The translations under genes were made by a program, and so were the position numbers. The notes below the pieces were generated by a model. It ran no database searches and had not been told where the DNA came from. It saw only the letters and a program-made list of their open reading frames with translations. 32,072 nucleotides of DNA from a bacterium (GTDB lineage: Bacteria > Bacillota > Clostridia > Lachnospirales > Lachnospiraceae). The stretch covers positions 1-32,072 of the forward strand of contig JAUNJY010000047.1 of NCBI GenBank assembly GCA_030535455.1, given 5' to 3'. Each line of letters opens with the position of its first letter. The stretch's first letter is position 1. This document shows positions 24,461 through 32,072 of the stretch, piece by piece.

Positions 24461-25408
24461 TTGTTATATAAACTAAGGAAAATGTTCTCCATGCTAGTAA
24501 TGGCCCTGCTGGTCATACTAGAACTAGCAGTACCAAATGTGTCTGCTTCGGCAGCACAAACCCACATGGTATTTACCCAAAAAGTAACTACATTAAAAGC
24601 GGGAAAGACCTATACTTTTAAGACAAATATATCAAAAGAACATACAAAATGGACAGTCTCTAATTCAAAAATTGCATCCATCTCAAAAGATGGAAAACTG
24701 ACTGCCAAAAAATACGGAAAAGTGACAGTAACTGCAACCAACAACAACAAGACAGTCTCCTGCAAAGTTACCATTACTCCAAAAAGAATCGTCGGCATTG
24801 ACGCCGGCCATCAAGCACATCAAAACAGAGGATTAGAACCAATTGGCCCTGGTTCAAAGACAAAGAAGCCCAAAGTCTCCTCCGGTACCTGTGGCGTTGC
24901 TACCAGAGTAAATGAATACGAACTGAACTTAACCATTGCAAAAAAGCTACGGACTGAATTAGAAAATAACGGCTATAAGGTGGTCATAACCCGTACTAGC
25001 CACAAAGTGAACATAAGCAATAAACAAAGAGCACAACTACTTAATAAAAGTGGATGTGAAATTGTAATACGCCTCCATGCCGATGGTGCAAATAACCGTC
25101 ATACTGTTGGCGCAACCACCCTTTACACTTCTACATCAAACCGCTATGTCAAAAAGTCTGTCAGCAAGAAAAGCAAGAAATTAGCCACTACGATTTTATC
25201 TTCGTACTGTAAAGAGACAAAGATCAAAAACCGTGGAGCAGTTGTTAGGGATGACCTGACTGGAAACAACTATAGCAAAGTACCAACCATCGTATTAGAG
25301 ATGGGGTTTATGTCCAATCCCAAAGAAGATAAAAATATGCAAAAATCCTCTACCCAGAAGAAAATGGTCCGCGGTATCGTATCCGGGATTAACAAATATT
25401 TCGCCTAG
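24461..25408 (+). CDS. Secreted N-acetylmuramoyl-L-alanine amidase with Big2 domain
   Basis: The 315-residue protein has a signal peptide (about 1-31, ending ASAA), a bacterial Ig-like (Big2) domain (about 38-107, with WTVSNSKIASIS and GKVTVTAT) and an Amidase_3 domain. The zinc ligands are His117 (DAGHQ), Glu152 (NEYEL) and His206 (LHADG), with catalytic Glu280 (VLEMGFMSN). It should remove stem peptides from peptidoglycan. The start is a TTG with AAAGGGG 8 nt upstream; ATG codons at 24482 and 24491 are weaker alternatives that would shorten the signal peptide. Many Lys/Ser residues (KKSVSKKSKK) give a basic surface. Confidence 0.92.
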   Translation: MLYKLRKMFSMLVMALLVILELAVPNVSASAAQTHMVFTQKVTTLKAGKTYTFKTNISKEHTKWTVSNSKIASISKDGKLTAKKYGKVTVTATNNNKTVSCKVTITPKRIVGIDAGHQAHQNRGLEPIGPGSKTKKPKVSSGTCGVATRVNEYELNLTIAKKLRTELENNGYKVVITRTSHKVNISNKQRAQLLNKSGCEIVIRLHADGANNRHTVGATTLYTSTSNRYVKKSVSKKSKKLATTILSSYCKETKIKNRGAVVRDDLTGNNYSKVPTIVLEMGFMSNPKEDKNMQKSSTQKKMVRGIVSGINKYFA

Positions 25409-25747
25409 CATTTCGTAGCCTTTTTTCTGCTGTACTGGTAGGAGCAGGCCCTGATTTGGCATATCATTCATTTATACTGTATTTTTGCACATCCACGCAT
25501 GTTTTTAAAGGTTACTGTGTCCTTTTAGGCTAATAGGTTATTTTTCGTATGCGAATGCCCACTGTTTTTGTCGCTTCCCTGACATCTCAATGGATTTTTT
25601 CTATATATGCCCAAACATCCACTTTTTCTTTTATTTCAAGTCATACTTTGGGCTATCGGGAGCGTATTTACACTTATGATGCCCAATCGGTCACAACTTT
25701 GCCCGCACAATCGGTTTGGGTAAACGACAAGTTTCTTTCCAAATTCA
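25409..25747. other. Gene-free region with short repeats
   Basis: No credible gene was found in this 339-bp stretch. It contains GCCCAAAC (25609-25616) and its complement-like TTTGGGC (25647-25653), and two copies of CAATCGGT at 25684-25691 and 25708-25715. There is no T-run after the amidase stop, so the amidase transcript may continue into it. It could hold a leader RNA, a small RNA or remains of a decayed gene. Confidence 0.4.
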
Positions 25748-25783
25748 AAAAAATGGAGTCCCTGTACAGGAACTCCATTTTTT
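25747..25783. terminator. Bidirectional terminator
   Basis: AAAAAATGGAGT (25748-25759) pairs with ACTCCATTTTTT (25772-25783), and the loop contains the palindrome CCTGTACAGG. A- and T-runs on both sides allow termination from either strand, in particular for the minus-strand gene ending at 25824. Confidence 0.8.
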
Positions 25784-25823
25784 CTTATCTTTTTAACTAT
25801 TTTAATACTTCTAGTTTAGAATT

Positions 25824-27296
25824 CTATTTAGCAGCAGTCTCTTCAAATACTTCTGTAGGTACAAAACGTAAGCGAACATCTGGAAGCTTCTTGATTACAG
25901 TATAGCTGTTTTCCATCCAGTCCTCTCCTGCTTCTTCACTATTTTCACCGGTTGCAGGTGGTGCAAATACATTTAGACTCAAGTCACAAGCGCCATCCAA
26001 AGGTCTTTCAAAGAAAGCACTCATCATATCGATTGTCTTTACTCCAGGTGCCTTATAGAACCATCTGCCGTTTAGTTCCATCATTAAATTAAGATCCACT
26101 AATTCCTCGTCAAAATTAACTTCTGCAAATACAGGATTGCTGTCAAAATGTAATGGAATAGAAAGTCCTGTGGAGTCTTCCGCACTGCCCCATCTTAATG
26201 TAACTGGGAATGTTACTTCTTCCTTTGTTTCCATTTCTGGTTTAAAGTAGTCATCATGTAAGATTTCTTTATATACTGCTAATTCTGGCTGCTCAATACC
26301 AACCTGGCTGTTATTAGGATCAGTAATCTCAAGACCAAGTCTTCCGTCATCACGGAATTGGTAGAACGTAAATCCGCTAAACCAGTCTTCCTCATCTGCT
26401 TTTAACATCTCACAGAAATCTTTTACCATTTTTGCTTGATTATATGGGCCTGTTACATCGCCGTCTGCATTAAACTCACTCATAACCATAGGTTTGGATA
26501 CGCCATTGTTTAACTCTTTAAAACGCTTATAGCTAAGCTTTGTCAGGTTATAGATTGACTCCACTGTATACAGCTTATGACTCGTTCCGCCTGGTTCTGC
26601 AACATCATAAGGCCAGCCCCAGTGAAGTGCCATATATTTATCAACAGACCAGATATCTGTTGCCTTAACTGCCTCTTTGAACTCTTCTTCTTTTTCAATC
26701 TTTGTTGCATTTTCATCTTCAATACCACCAATACAAAGAATTGTCTTTACATTTGGTGCATATTCTTTGATGATGTTATGAAATCTCACATAAAAATCTG
26801 CAATTTCTTGATAGGTTGCACGTTTGGTAAAGGAGAACCAGTCCCCGGTTGCTTCATGATTGATACGGATCTGCATTCTTCCAAAAGTTCTTAAATCTTT
26901 TGCAATTGCAATTAGATGCTCATCAGTTACAGTTGGGTCAATTGTCAATGTCAAGATAACATCTTGTCCATGTTTACGGACATCTCTCATAAATGTGAAT
27001 GGCTCGTCTTGTAAATTGCCATTTAATCCGCCTTTATATGTAAAATAATCATCATATGGATAATCCCATGCAAAGGATACTTCCTGATCTGCAAACGCCT
27101 CGCTTACACGTTGTGGCCATCCCTTGTCTAATGGATAATAGCAATACATCAAGTTGATTGCTCTATGAGGTCTTCCTAATTTATTCAATATATAATCCTG
27201 ATTTACATAAAGTCCACGCTCACTGCCATCACTTAAGTCCAGTGCGCATTTTGCTGGTCCCATATGTAATCCATATGCTTTTAAGTTCTGTTCCAT
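25824..27296 (-). CDS. Clan GH-A-like glycoside hydrolase, cytoplasmic
   Basis: The 490-residue protein has no signal peptide. Residues about 40-345 look like a TIM-barrel of clan GH-A: the acid/base motif is RINHEATGDWF with Glu148, reminiscent of the RPYHEMNGxWF pattern of GH26, and the nucleophile is Glu274 in PMVMSEFNADG near the end of the barrel. The C-terminal 130 residues form a beta-rich domain. The family could not be fixed with confidence (GH26-related is the best guess). The ATG has GAGGAGG about 10 nt upstream, and an extended -10 promoter is at 27330-27358. The gene stands alone, divergent from the purine permease. Confidence 0.7.
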   Translation of the reverse strand: MEQNLKAYGLHMGPAKCALDLSDGSERGLYVNQDYILNKLGRPHRAINLMYCYYPLDKGWPQRVSEAFADQEVSFAWDYPYDDYFTYKGGLNGNLQDEPFTFMRDVRKHGQDVILTLTIDPTVTDEHLIAIAKDLRTFGRMQIRINHEATGDWFSFTKRATYQEIADFYVRFHNIIKEYAPNVKTILCIGGIEDENATKIEKEEEFKEAVKATDIWSVDKYMALHWGWPYDVAEPGGTSHKLYTVESIYNLTKLSYKRFKELNNGVSKPMVMSEFNADGDVTGPYNQAKMVKDFCEMLKADEEDWFSGFTFYQFRDDGRLGLEITDPNNSQVGIEQPELAVYKEILHDDYFKPEMETKEEVTFPVTLRWGSAEDSTGLSIPLHFDSNPVFAEVNFDEELVDLNLMMELNGRWFYKAPGVKTIDMMSAFFERPLDGACDLSLNVFAPPATGENSEEAGEDWMENSYTVIKKLPDVRLRFVPTEVFEETAAK

Positions 27297-27329
27297 CTTG
27301 ATAATTCCTCCTCGATATCAGTTTTCTTC

Positions 27330-27358
27330 ACTATAACATGCAGCATTTTGACAGACAA
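27330..27358 (-). promoter_or_regulatory. Promoter of the GH-A-like gene
   Basis: TTGTCT (27353-27358), 17 bp and TATAGT (27330-27335) on the minus strand, with TGT before the -10 as an extended element. The rest of the 300-bp divergent region (27297-27596) is AT-rich and shows no recognisable purine riboswitch. Confidence 0.65.
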
Positions 27359-27499
27359 TGTAGATTATCATATAGACCATAGGCTATCTTATCTTTCTTT
27401 CCAAAATGCTATAATCCCCTATTATAACCAGTTTTTCTCCACTTTCTAATTTTATTAATTAGCACTACTTATATATTATAAAGTTTTTATTAATACTGA

Positions 27500-27528
27500 T
27501 TGACTAATTTAAAAGAGTTTGCTACTAT
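27500..27528 (+). promoter_or_regulatory. Promoter of the purine permease gene
   Basis: TTGACT (27500-27505), a 17-bp spacer and TACTAT (27523-27528), followed by a leader of about 62 nt before the ATG at 27597. Confidence 0.6.
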
Positions 27529-27596
27529 CATTATGTTTCTTAATATTTTTCGACAAAATAAATGAAAAGTATGTTATACATGAAGGAGGAAAAATC

Positions 27597-29027
27597 ATGT
27601 TAGAGAAGTTCTTTAAATTAAAGGAGAACAATACCACTGTAAGAACCGAAGTACTTGCCGGTCTTACAACATTTATGACAATGGCTTACATAATTGCACT
27701 TAATCCAAACATCATTGCAGCGCCTACAAACGGAGCATCCACAAACTTATGGAATGCCGTATTTATTGCCACAGCATTATCTGCTGCAATTGGTACACTT
27801 TTTATGGCATTTTTAGCAAACAAACCATTTGCATTGGCTCCCGGTATGGGATTAAATGCTTACTTTGCAACTGTTGTATTAACAATCATGGCTTCTACTT
27901 CAGACAAGACTTACGATGAAGCATTTAAAGGTGCATTAGCAATCATCGTTGTATCCGGTATCTTATTCACTATCTTAACACTTTTTAAAGTACGTGAAAA
28001 AATCGTAGATGCTATTCCTGTCGGAATTCGCTTTGGTATTACCGCAGGTATCGGCTTAATGCTGATCAATGTTGGTATGACAACAAACGCAGGTATTTAC
28101 TATGATGACAAAGGAAACTTCATCACAATCCTTGATTTCTTTACAAATGGTGCAAGCGTGAGCCACAACATGATTGGATCCGCTTCCTATAAACTATTAA
28201 TCTTATATATTATTACATTCTTCGTTGGTTTATTTACTATCGTAGTATTAAATCACAAGAAAATCAAAGGTTCTATCCTTTACGGTATGTTAGTGGCTTC
28301 CTTAGTATACTTTGCAGGGGATGCAATGCTTGGAAATGATCCTTTCTTAGTAGTAAAACATACTACTTGGTTACCACAGTTTACCGACCTTGTAGACAAG
28401 ACATTATTTAAATTCCACTTTGATACTTTATTTAGCATGGGCTTCTTATCTGCCATCATGACAATCGTTACTTTCTGTATGGTTGATATGTTTGATACCA
28501 TCGGAACTTTACTCGGTACTGCTACAAAAGCTGGCATGATCGACGAAACAGGTAAAATGCCAGATATGAATAAAGCAATGTTATCAGATTCCTTAGCTAC
28601 ATGTGTTGGTGCTTGTACTGGTACTTCCACAGTTACAACATTTATCGAAAGTGCTTCCGGTGTAGAAGAAGGCGGTCGTACTGGTTTTGCTTCTGTCGTT
28701 ACTGGTCTTTGCTTCTTAGCTTGTTTATTCTTAGCTCCAGTGGCTAAATTAATTCCAGCTCCAGCAACTTCAGCTGCTTTAGTATTTGTTGGTATCTTAA
28801 TGATCAGTTCCTTAAAGAACGTAGATTATGACGATTTCTCTCAATCTGTACCAGTTGTTCTTATGATCGTATTCATGATGGTTACAAGCGGTATCGGAAA
28901 TGGTATTGGTATTGGTTTAATCTCTTACTCAATCATCAAGATTTGTTCCGGAAAGATCAAAGAAGTATCCATCTTGACAATTATCCTGTCTTTACTCTTT
29001 GTCGGAAAATTCTTTATTATTTTCTAA
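27597..29027 (+). CDS. AzgA-type purine permease (NCS2-like, PbuG family)
   Basis: The 476-residue membrane protein matches the AzgA/PbuG group of hypoxanthine-guanine-adenine permeases. The start LEKFFKLKENNTTVRTEVLAG and the following LTTFMTMAYIIALNPNI are diagnostic, as are FALAPGMGLNAYFA and MVDMFDTIGTLLG with the later TSTVTTFIESASGVEEGGRTG. About 12-14 helices are expected. The ATG at 27597 has GGAGG 8 nt upstream; an in-frame reading from 27519 overlaps the promoter and lacks a site. A strong terminator follows. The import substrate (hypoxanthine, guanine or adenine) cannot be decided here. Confidence 0.94.
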   Translation: MLEKFFKLKENNTTVRTEVLAGLTTFMTMAYIIALNPNIIAAPTNGASTNLWNAVFIATALSAAIGTLFMAFLANKPFALAPGMGLNAYFATVVLTIMASTSDKTYDEAFKGALAIIVVSGILFTILTLFKVREKIVDAIPVGIRFGITAGIGLMLINVGMTTNAGIYYDDKGNFITILDFFTNGASVSHNMIGSASYKLLILYIITFFVGLFTIVVLNHKKIKGSILYGMLVASLVYFAGDAMLGNDPFLVVKHTTWLPQFTDLVDKTLFKFHFDTLFSMGFLSAIMTIVTFCMVDMFDTIGTLLGTATKAGMIDETGKMPDMNKAMLSDSLATCVGACTGTSTVTTFIESASGVEEGGRTGFASVVTGLCFLACLFLAPVAKLIPAPATSAALVFVGILMISSLKNVDYDDFSQSVPVVLMIVFMMVTSGIGNGIGIGLISYSIIKICSGKIKEVSILTIILSLLFVGKFFIIF

Positions 29028-29060
29028 TAAAGCTATCTAGAACAGCTTTTTAAAATATAA

Positions 29061-29109
29061 GAAGCTCCAATCAGCACTGTTACCTAGCTGATTGGAGCTT
29101 CTTTTTTTT
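29061..29109 (+). terminator. Terminator of the purine permease gene
   Basis: A perfect 15-bp stem, GAAGCTCCAATCAGC (29061-29075) with GCTGATTGGAGCTTC (29087-29101), is followed by eight T. Its right half encodes the last residues of the convergent CPBP gene, which ends at 29080. Confidence 0.85.
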
Positions 29110-29802
29110 GTTATATAATATAAGACATATGATCTGTATGACAGCAATTACTGTGGTAAATATTCCAGCCTCTGGTCCAAAATCTCCACCATTTAAAAAC
29201 GCACTCCCAACAATATTAACATTTACAATATGGGGTACCGCATATCCACTTACAGAAAATCCTAACATTGCCTGGACGAAGTTCCAGGAGAAATGCATGC
29301 CTATGCACATTGCCAAGCTTTTGGTAATGGAATACATTAAGGCAAAAGAAATTCCAAATATGGTCAGATTAGCAAATGCCATGATTGAAAATCCTTGATT
29401 TCCTATATGCGCAAATCCAAATGCAAGGGAAGACAAAAGGATTGCTTCCTGCTTAGTTCTTCCGCTCTGCCTTACCACGCCCATTATAAATCCGCGAAAT
29501 ACCATCTCTTCTTCAATTGCAACCACTATGTAACAAATAAACCAAAGTAAAATAGAAGGGAACGATAGTTCTGCATTGTTTTCTATCGTTCCACTTTTTG
29601 AAAGAAGGATTGCTGCCCATATCAAACCAATCGATACGGCCCCAATTACAAAGCCTGCACTTCCTTGTCCAACTAACTTTGCTGTCTTATACCTGGTTCC
29701 ATAGCCACCGGCCGGAACATTACTCTTTTTATAATACTGATATAATAAAAAAATGACACAAATGCCTGTAACAATCTGCAGTAGTACTGTAATCTCAATC
29801 AC
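29080..29802 (-). CDS. CPBP intramembrane metalloprotease (CAAX-type)
   Basis: The 240-residue membrane protein has about seven helices and the Rce1/CPBP motifs: EEEMVFRG (Glu-Glu-x3-Arg), FAHIGN (His), and HFSWNFVQ (His-x3-Asn), arranged as in the family. It probably cleaves a membrane or peptide substrate, and roles in bacteriocin processing or immunity are known for relatives, without evidence here. The start is a GTG with AAGGGA close upstream, 9 bp after the bactofilin-like gene, so the two are one operon. Its last residues (KKKKLQSAR) are encoded by one arm of the terminator of the convergent gene. Confidence 0.88.
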   Translation of the reverse strand: MIEITVLLQIVTGICVIFLLYQYYKKSNVPAGGYGTRYKTAKLVGQGSAGFVIGAVSIGLIWAAILLSKSGTIENNAELSFPSILLWFICYIVVAIEEEMVFRGFIMGVVRQSGRTKQEAILLSSLAFGFAHIGNQGFSIMAFANLTIFGISFALMYSITKSLAMCIGMHFSWNFVQAMLGFSVSGYAVPHIVNVNIVGSAFLNGGDFGPEAGIFTTVIAVIQIICLILYNKKKKLQSAR

Positions 29803-29811
29803 TTCCCTTAA

Positions 29812-30576
29812 CTATTCTTCAATTTTTTCTGTATTTAATATACGGCAGTTCTCCGTTGCTATTAATGTATTCAGATATTCTGCTTCTTCTACAATACAAC
29901 GTTTGGATAACTCAATGTCTTCCGCCTTGATACTAGACACCCCGATTGACTCTGCATAAATACGGTTACACTCAATATGGTCCACCGTAAAGATATCTCG
30001 GTAGATTAAGGATGTTGGATGCATTAAGAAAAATGGATGCATCAGCTCAATCTGACCAGCCTTTAGCACTTTGATATAGCCGCGATGGAATGCCTTTGCA
30101 ATAAATACTTCTGCTTCAATGGTTCCATCAAATTCAATTCTTCCCACGACTTCCATATGGCCTGCTCGTATCGTATCTTTCCCTGTTAATACAAGCTCCA
30201 TCTTTATTTTTTCTGCCGTCAGTACCGACTCTGACTGCACGTTCCCCTTGAACGTAATTTCCTTTGCCGTTACCTCATCCTTAATCTCTGCATTTCCATC
30301 AATCACAATATTCTCTGCTTCAATTTTCCCTAATATTTCAGCATTACCACGAATGATTAATTGCTCCGTTCTAATAATGCCTGTCAAAGACAAATCACCA
30401 TCTATTGTTATGGATGCTGCTTCTACCGTTTCATTAAACGTAGCATTCCCTTTAATCTCAATTGTATTTGCACAAACAAATCCTGAGTTTGTTGCGTTCC
30501 CATTGACTTTGACCGATTGGTATTCCCCCTCCGGTATCATGCCATCTGCCTCAATGTTTAGTACTTGATCTTCCAT
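29812..30576 (-). CDS. Bactofilin-like polymer-forming beta-helix protein
   Basis: The 254-residue protein is built from repeated short beta-helix rungs with patterns like I-x-I-x-G-(N/D)-A and A-x-x-I (IEIKGNATF, ITIDGDLSL, LIIRGNAEI, IVIDGNAEI, ITFKGNVQS). This is the polymer-forming cytoskeletal (bactofilin) type. No signal peptide or membrane helix is seen. Members assemble filaments that organise the envelope. It precedes the CPBP protease by 9 bp, and its promoter lies inside a large palindrome (30608-30640). The ATG has AGGAG upstream. The C-terminal 90 residues depart from the repeat pattern and may cap the helix. Confidence 0.85.
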   Translation of the reverse strand: MEDQVLNIEADGMIPEGEYQSVKVNGNATNSGFVCANTIEIKGNATFNETVEAASITIDGDLSLTGIIRTEQLIIRGNAEILGKIEAENIVIDGNAEIKDEVTAKEITFKGNVQSESVLTAEKIKMELVLTGKDTIRAGHMEVVGRIEFDGTIEAEVFIAKAFHRGYIKVLKAGQIELMHPFFLMHPTSLIYRDIFTVDHIECNRIYAESIGVSSIKAEDIELSKRCIVEEAEYLNTLIATENCRILNTEKIEE

Positions 30577-30607
30577 GGTTCTCCTTCCCTTTACCGCTTT
30601 CCCTTTA

Positions 30608-30640
30608 TAATATATGATAACTTTATTATATCATATATTA
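30608..30640 (-). promoter_or_regulatory. Extended -10 promoter within a 33-bp operator-like palindrome
   Basis: TAATATATGATA (30608-30619) and TATCATATATTA (30629-30640) are a perfect 12-bp inverted repeat with a 9-bp centre. On the minus strand TGATATAAT (30625-30633) lies across it as an extended -10, about 50 bp upstream of the bactofilin-like gene. It looks like a repressor operator; no T-run follows, so it is not a terminator. Confidence 0.6.
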
Positions 30641-30660
30641 TCACAAATACATACTTTTTT

Positions 30661-31818
30661 CTACACAGTCCGAACCATTGGAAGCTGATTATTTACTCCT
30701 TTAGACATTAAAATCTGGTGTAAGTCAATGACCCCATTATCAAAGGTAGATGCACAGGATGCAAGATAAAGATCCCACATTCGATAAAATTCCCCTCCAA
30801 ACATCTCAATGACTTTTTCTTTATTGGCATTATAGTTCTTTCTCCAACATAAAAGTGTTTTATTATAGTGACGACGCAGGCTTTCTACGTCCAATGTATA
30901 AAAATTATACTCTGGTAAAAGATTGATTATTTCACGTAATGAAGGAATCATACCACCCGGGAAAATGTATTTCTTAATCCAAGGGTCTCCCGGATACTCT
31001 TTTAATGCACTGATATAATGTAGCAAGAATAATCCCTGTGGCTTTAAGACTTTGTCTGCCTGTTCTAAGAACTCCTTATATTGGTCTCTTCCAACATGTT
31101 CAATCATCCCTACACTGACGATTCGGTCAAATAAAAGCCCGCTGTCTCCTAGCTCACGATAGTCCATAAGCTTGACTGTAAGGTAATCTTCTAGATGTTC
31201 TGTCTTAATTCGTTCCTCAAACTTCTTAAATTGTTCCTCGCTTAGTGTTATTCCGACGCCCTTTACCTTATATTTCTTAGCCGCCTCTATTAATAGAAAG
31301 CCCCATCCACAGCCGATATCCAGTAACGACATTCCTTCTTTTAACTGTAGCTTTTCTAAGATATGATCCACCTTATTAATCTGCGCCTGAGTAAGGGTAT
31401 CTGCTTCAGTTTTAAAATAAGCGCAGGAATAGCTCATTGTTTCATCCAGCCATAGACGATAAAAATCATTTCCGATGTCATAGTGAGACGTTACCTCCTT
31501 CTTCTGATTTTTTCTAGAGGAAGAGGTAAATAATAGCTTTTTAAGATGTGAATGGTTTGTCGTAAATTTATCCATATGCCCCATAAATAAATCCAGGACT
31601 TCGTATAGGTCACGATCTACTTCGATCTCACCACGCATATATGCTTCGCCAAGTGCCAATGAAGTAGATGTCATAAGTTCCGCCTTAGAAGGCATTTTAT
31701 GAATGGTAACTGTAAATTCAGGTTTACCATCTCCCAATGTGGTTGTTCCTTCCTCAGTAACAATATTGCAAGGAACTGGAATAATTCGTTCCAAATACTC
31801 TTTCACAAATTCTTTCAT
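30661..31818 (-). CDS. cfa: Cyclopropane-fatty-acyl-phospholipid synthase
   Basis: The 385-residue enzyme adds a methylene group from S-adenosylmethionine across the double bond of phospholipid acyl chains. The SAM motif is LLDIGCGWG (165-173), YDIGNDFY (113-120) and SCAYF (Cys132) are the family's substrate/active-site region, and MIEHVG holds Glu240-His241. The ATG at 31818 has AAAGAGG 6 nt upstream; an ATG at 31851 has no site. No downstream terminator was seen before the bactofilin-like promoter. Modified membrane lipids would help resist acid or solvent stress. Confidence 0.94.
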   Translation of the reverse strand: MKEFVKEYLERIIPVPCNIVTEEGTTTLGDGKPEFTVTIHKMPSKAELMTSTSLALGEAYMRGEIEVDRDLYEVLDLFMGHMDKFTTNHSHLKKLLFTSSSRKNQKKEVTSHYDIGNDFYRLWLDETMSYSCAYFKTEADTLTQAQINKVDHILEKLQLKEGMSLLDIGCGWGFLLIEAAKKYKVKGVGITLSEEQFKKFEERIKTEHLEDYLTVKLMDYRELGDSGLLFDRIVSVGMIEHVGRDQYKEFLEQADKVLKPQGLFLLHYISALKEYPGDPWIKKYIFPGGMIPSLREIINLLPEYNFYTLDVESLRRHYNKTLLCWRKNYNANKEKVIEMFGGEFYRMWDLYLASCASTFDNGVIDLHQILMSKGVNNQLPMVRTV

Positions 31819-31921
31819 AGACAACCTCTTTCTATTCTTATTTTTATTCATCTATGTATTTTGATGTTTTTTTCCATGTTTTATACAATTTAAGAATATT
31901 TTGGTATTTTTCATCTATCAG

Positions 31922-31991
31922 AAGAAACATACTTCGCAAGTTTCTCTGGTTATCGCGACAGTCGCCAAGGTCATGTTCACATGACTTTGGC
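31922..31991. other. Cluster of three hairpins upstream of cfa
   Basis: Three structures follow each other: AGAAAC (31923-31928) / GTTTCT (31940-31945); GCGAC (31955-31959) / GTCGC (31961-31965); and GCCAAGGTCATG (31964-31975) / CATGACTTTGGC (31980-31991) with a 4-nt loop and one G-U pair. Neither flank has a T-run. No gene was seen. Confidence 0.5.
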
Positions 31992-32010
31992 TCGTTGTTC
32001 GCATAAATTT

Positions 32011-32067
32011 AAAAAATGGAGGTGTCGCATTAACGATTTTTAATCGTTAGTGTGGCACCACCTTTTT
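32011..32067. terminator. Strong bidirectional terminator at right edge
   Basis: A stem of about 20 bp between 32018-32038 and 32042-32062 (core TTAACGATT / AATCGTTAG, base GGTG / CACC) is flanked by AAAAAA (32011-32016) and TTTTT (32063-32067). It can end transcripts from either strand. Confidence 0.75.
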
Positions 32068-32072
32068 GCCTT

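Noticed and set aside
25549-25905. Plus-strand reading frame of 118 codons across the gene-free region and into the 3' end of the GH-A-like gene
   Set aside because: It runs through the bidirectional terminator at 25747-25783 and the end of an opposite coding gene, has no good ribosome binding site and gives a composition unlike neighbouring proteins.
27297-27596. Possible purine riboswitch before the permease gene
   Set aside because: The leader lacks the three-way junction core and its conserved segments; only a sigma-A promoter and AT-rich sequence were seen.
27519-27596. Longer start of the purine permease at 27519
   Set aside because: It overlaps the promoter -10 and lacks a ribosome binding site; the ATG at 27597 follows GGAGG and matches the family start.

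Overview
The window is low-GC chromosomal DNA with strong GGAGG-type ribosome binding sites, many hairpin-plus-T-run terminators and promoters that often carry an extended -10 element (TGnTATAAT-like). Together with the gene repertoire (FeoAB, SulP, an AzgA-type purine permease, DUF2975 with a small Xre regulator, DUF3810, a Gx-transporter/NusG-II pair, a SARP-type regulator, Cfa) this suggests a Bacillota, class Clostridia, probably a Lachnospiraceae-like anaerobe. No rRNA, tRNA, insertion sequence, phage or CRISPR feature was recognised. The species assignment is inference.

Layout. 1-1730: an RsuA-type pseudouridine synthase behind a DUF2975/Xre pair, all on the minus strand. 1731-4480: a metal-responsive divergent region with a Fur-like palindrome, then feoA and feoB (ferrous iron uptake) with a hairpin terminator or attenuator between them. 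4491-6006: a lipoprotein with a duplicated beta-rich module, convergent with an MntR-type DtxR-family repressor that keeps all six manganese-site ligands. 6066-9701: a patatin-like phospholipase beside a flavinylation / extracellular-electron-transfer-like set (Gx transporter, NusG domain II protein, FMN-binding protein and divergent ApbE flavin transferase). 9777-14554: a two-gene signalling operon, with a soluble PAS hybrid histidine kinase (HisKA, HATPase, REC, HPT) overlapping by 4 bp a REC-GGDEF-SARP/BTAD fusion.

14632-18310: an SGNH-fold protein whose catalytic Ser is replaced by Ala, a membrane-anchored M23 peptidase, a phosphoribosyltransferase-like protein with a degenerate PRPP loop, and YqeY. 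18356-25408: a GH3-family lipoprotein lacking the usual acid/base Glu, a membrane-anchored glycerophosphodiesterase, a SulP anion transporter, a DUF3810 zinc-peptidase-like membrane protein and a secreted Big2-amidase. 25409-25747 is a gene-free stretch with small repeats. 25824-29027: a cytoplasmic clan GH-A-like protein diverging from an AzgA-type purine permease. 29080-31818: a CPBP protease, a bactofilin-like beta-helix protein under a palindromic operator, and cyclopropane fatty acid synthase. Both window edges hold dense hairpins.

Working together: the feo genes, the Fur/MntR-like sites, the MntR-type repressor and the flavin electron-transfer genes lie side by side, which suggests a link between metal acquisition and extracytoplasmic redox, although this is inferred from proximity only. 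The most unusual genes are the kinase/REC-GGDEF-SARP pair, which would join phosphorelay, c-di-GMP synthesis and DNA binding in one output protein, and two enzyme-family members (SGNH and GH3) that have lost canonical catalytic residues.
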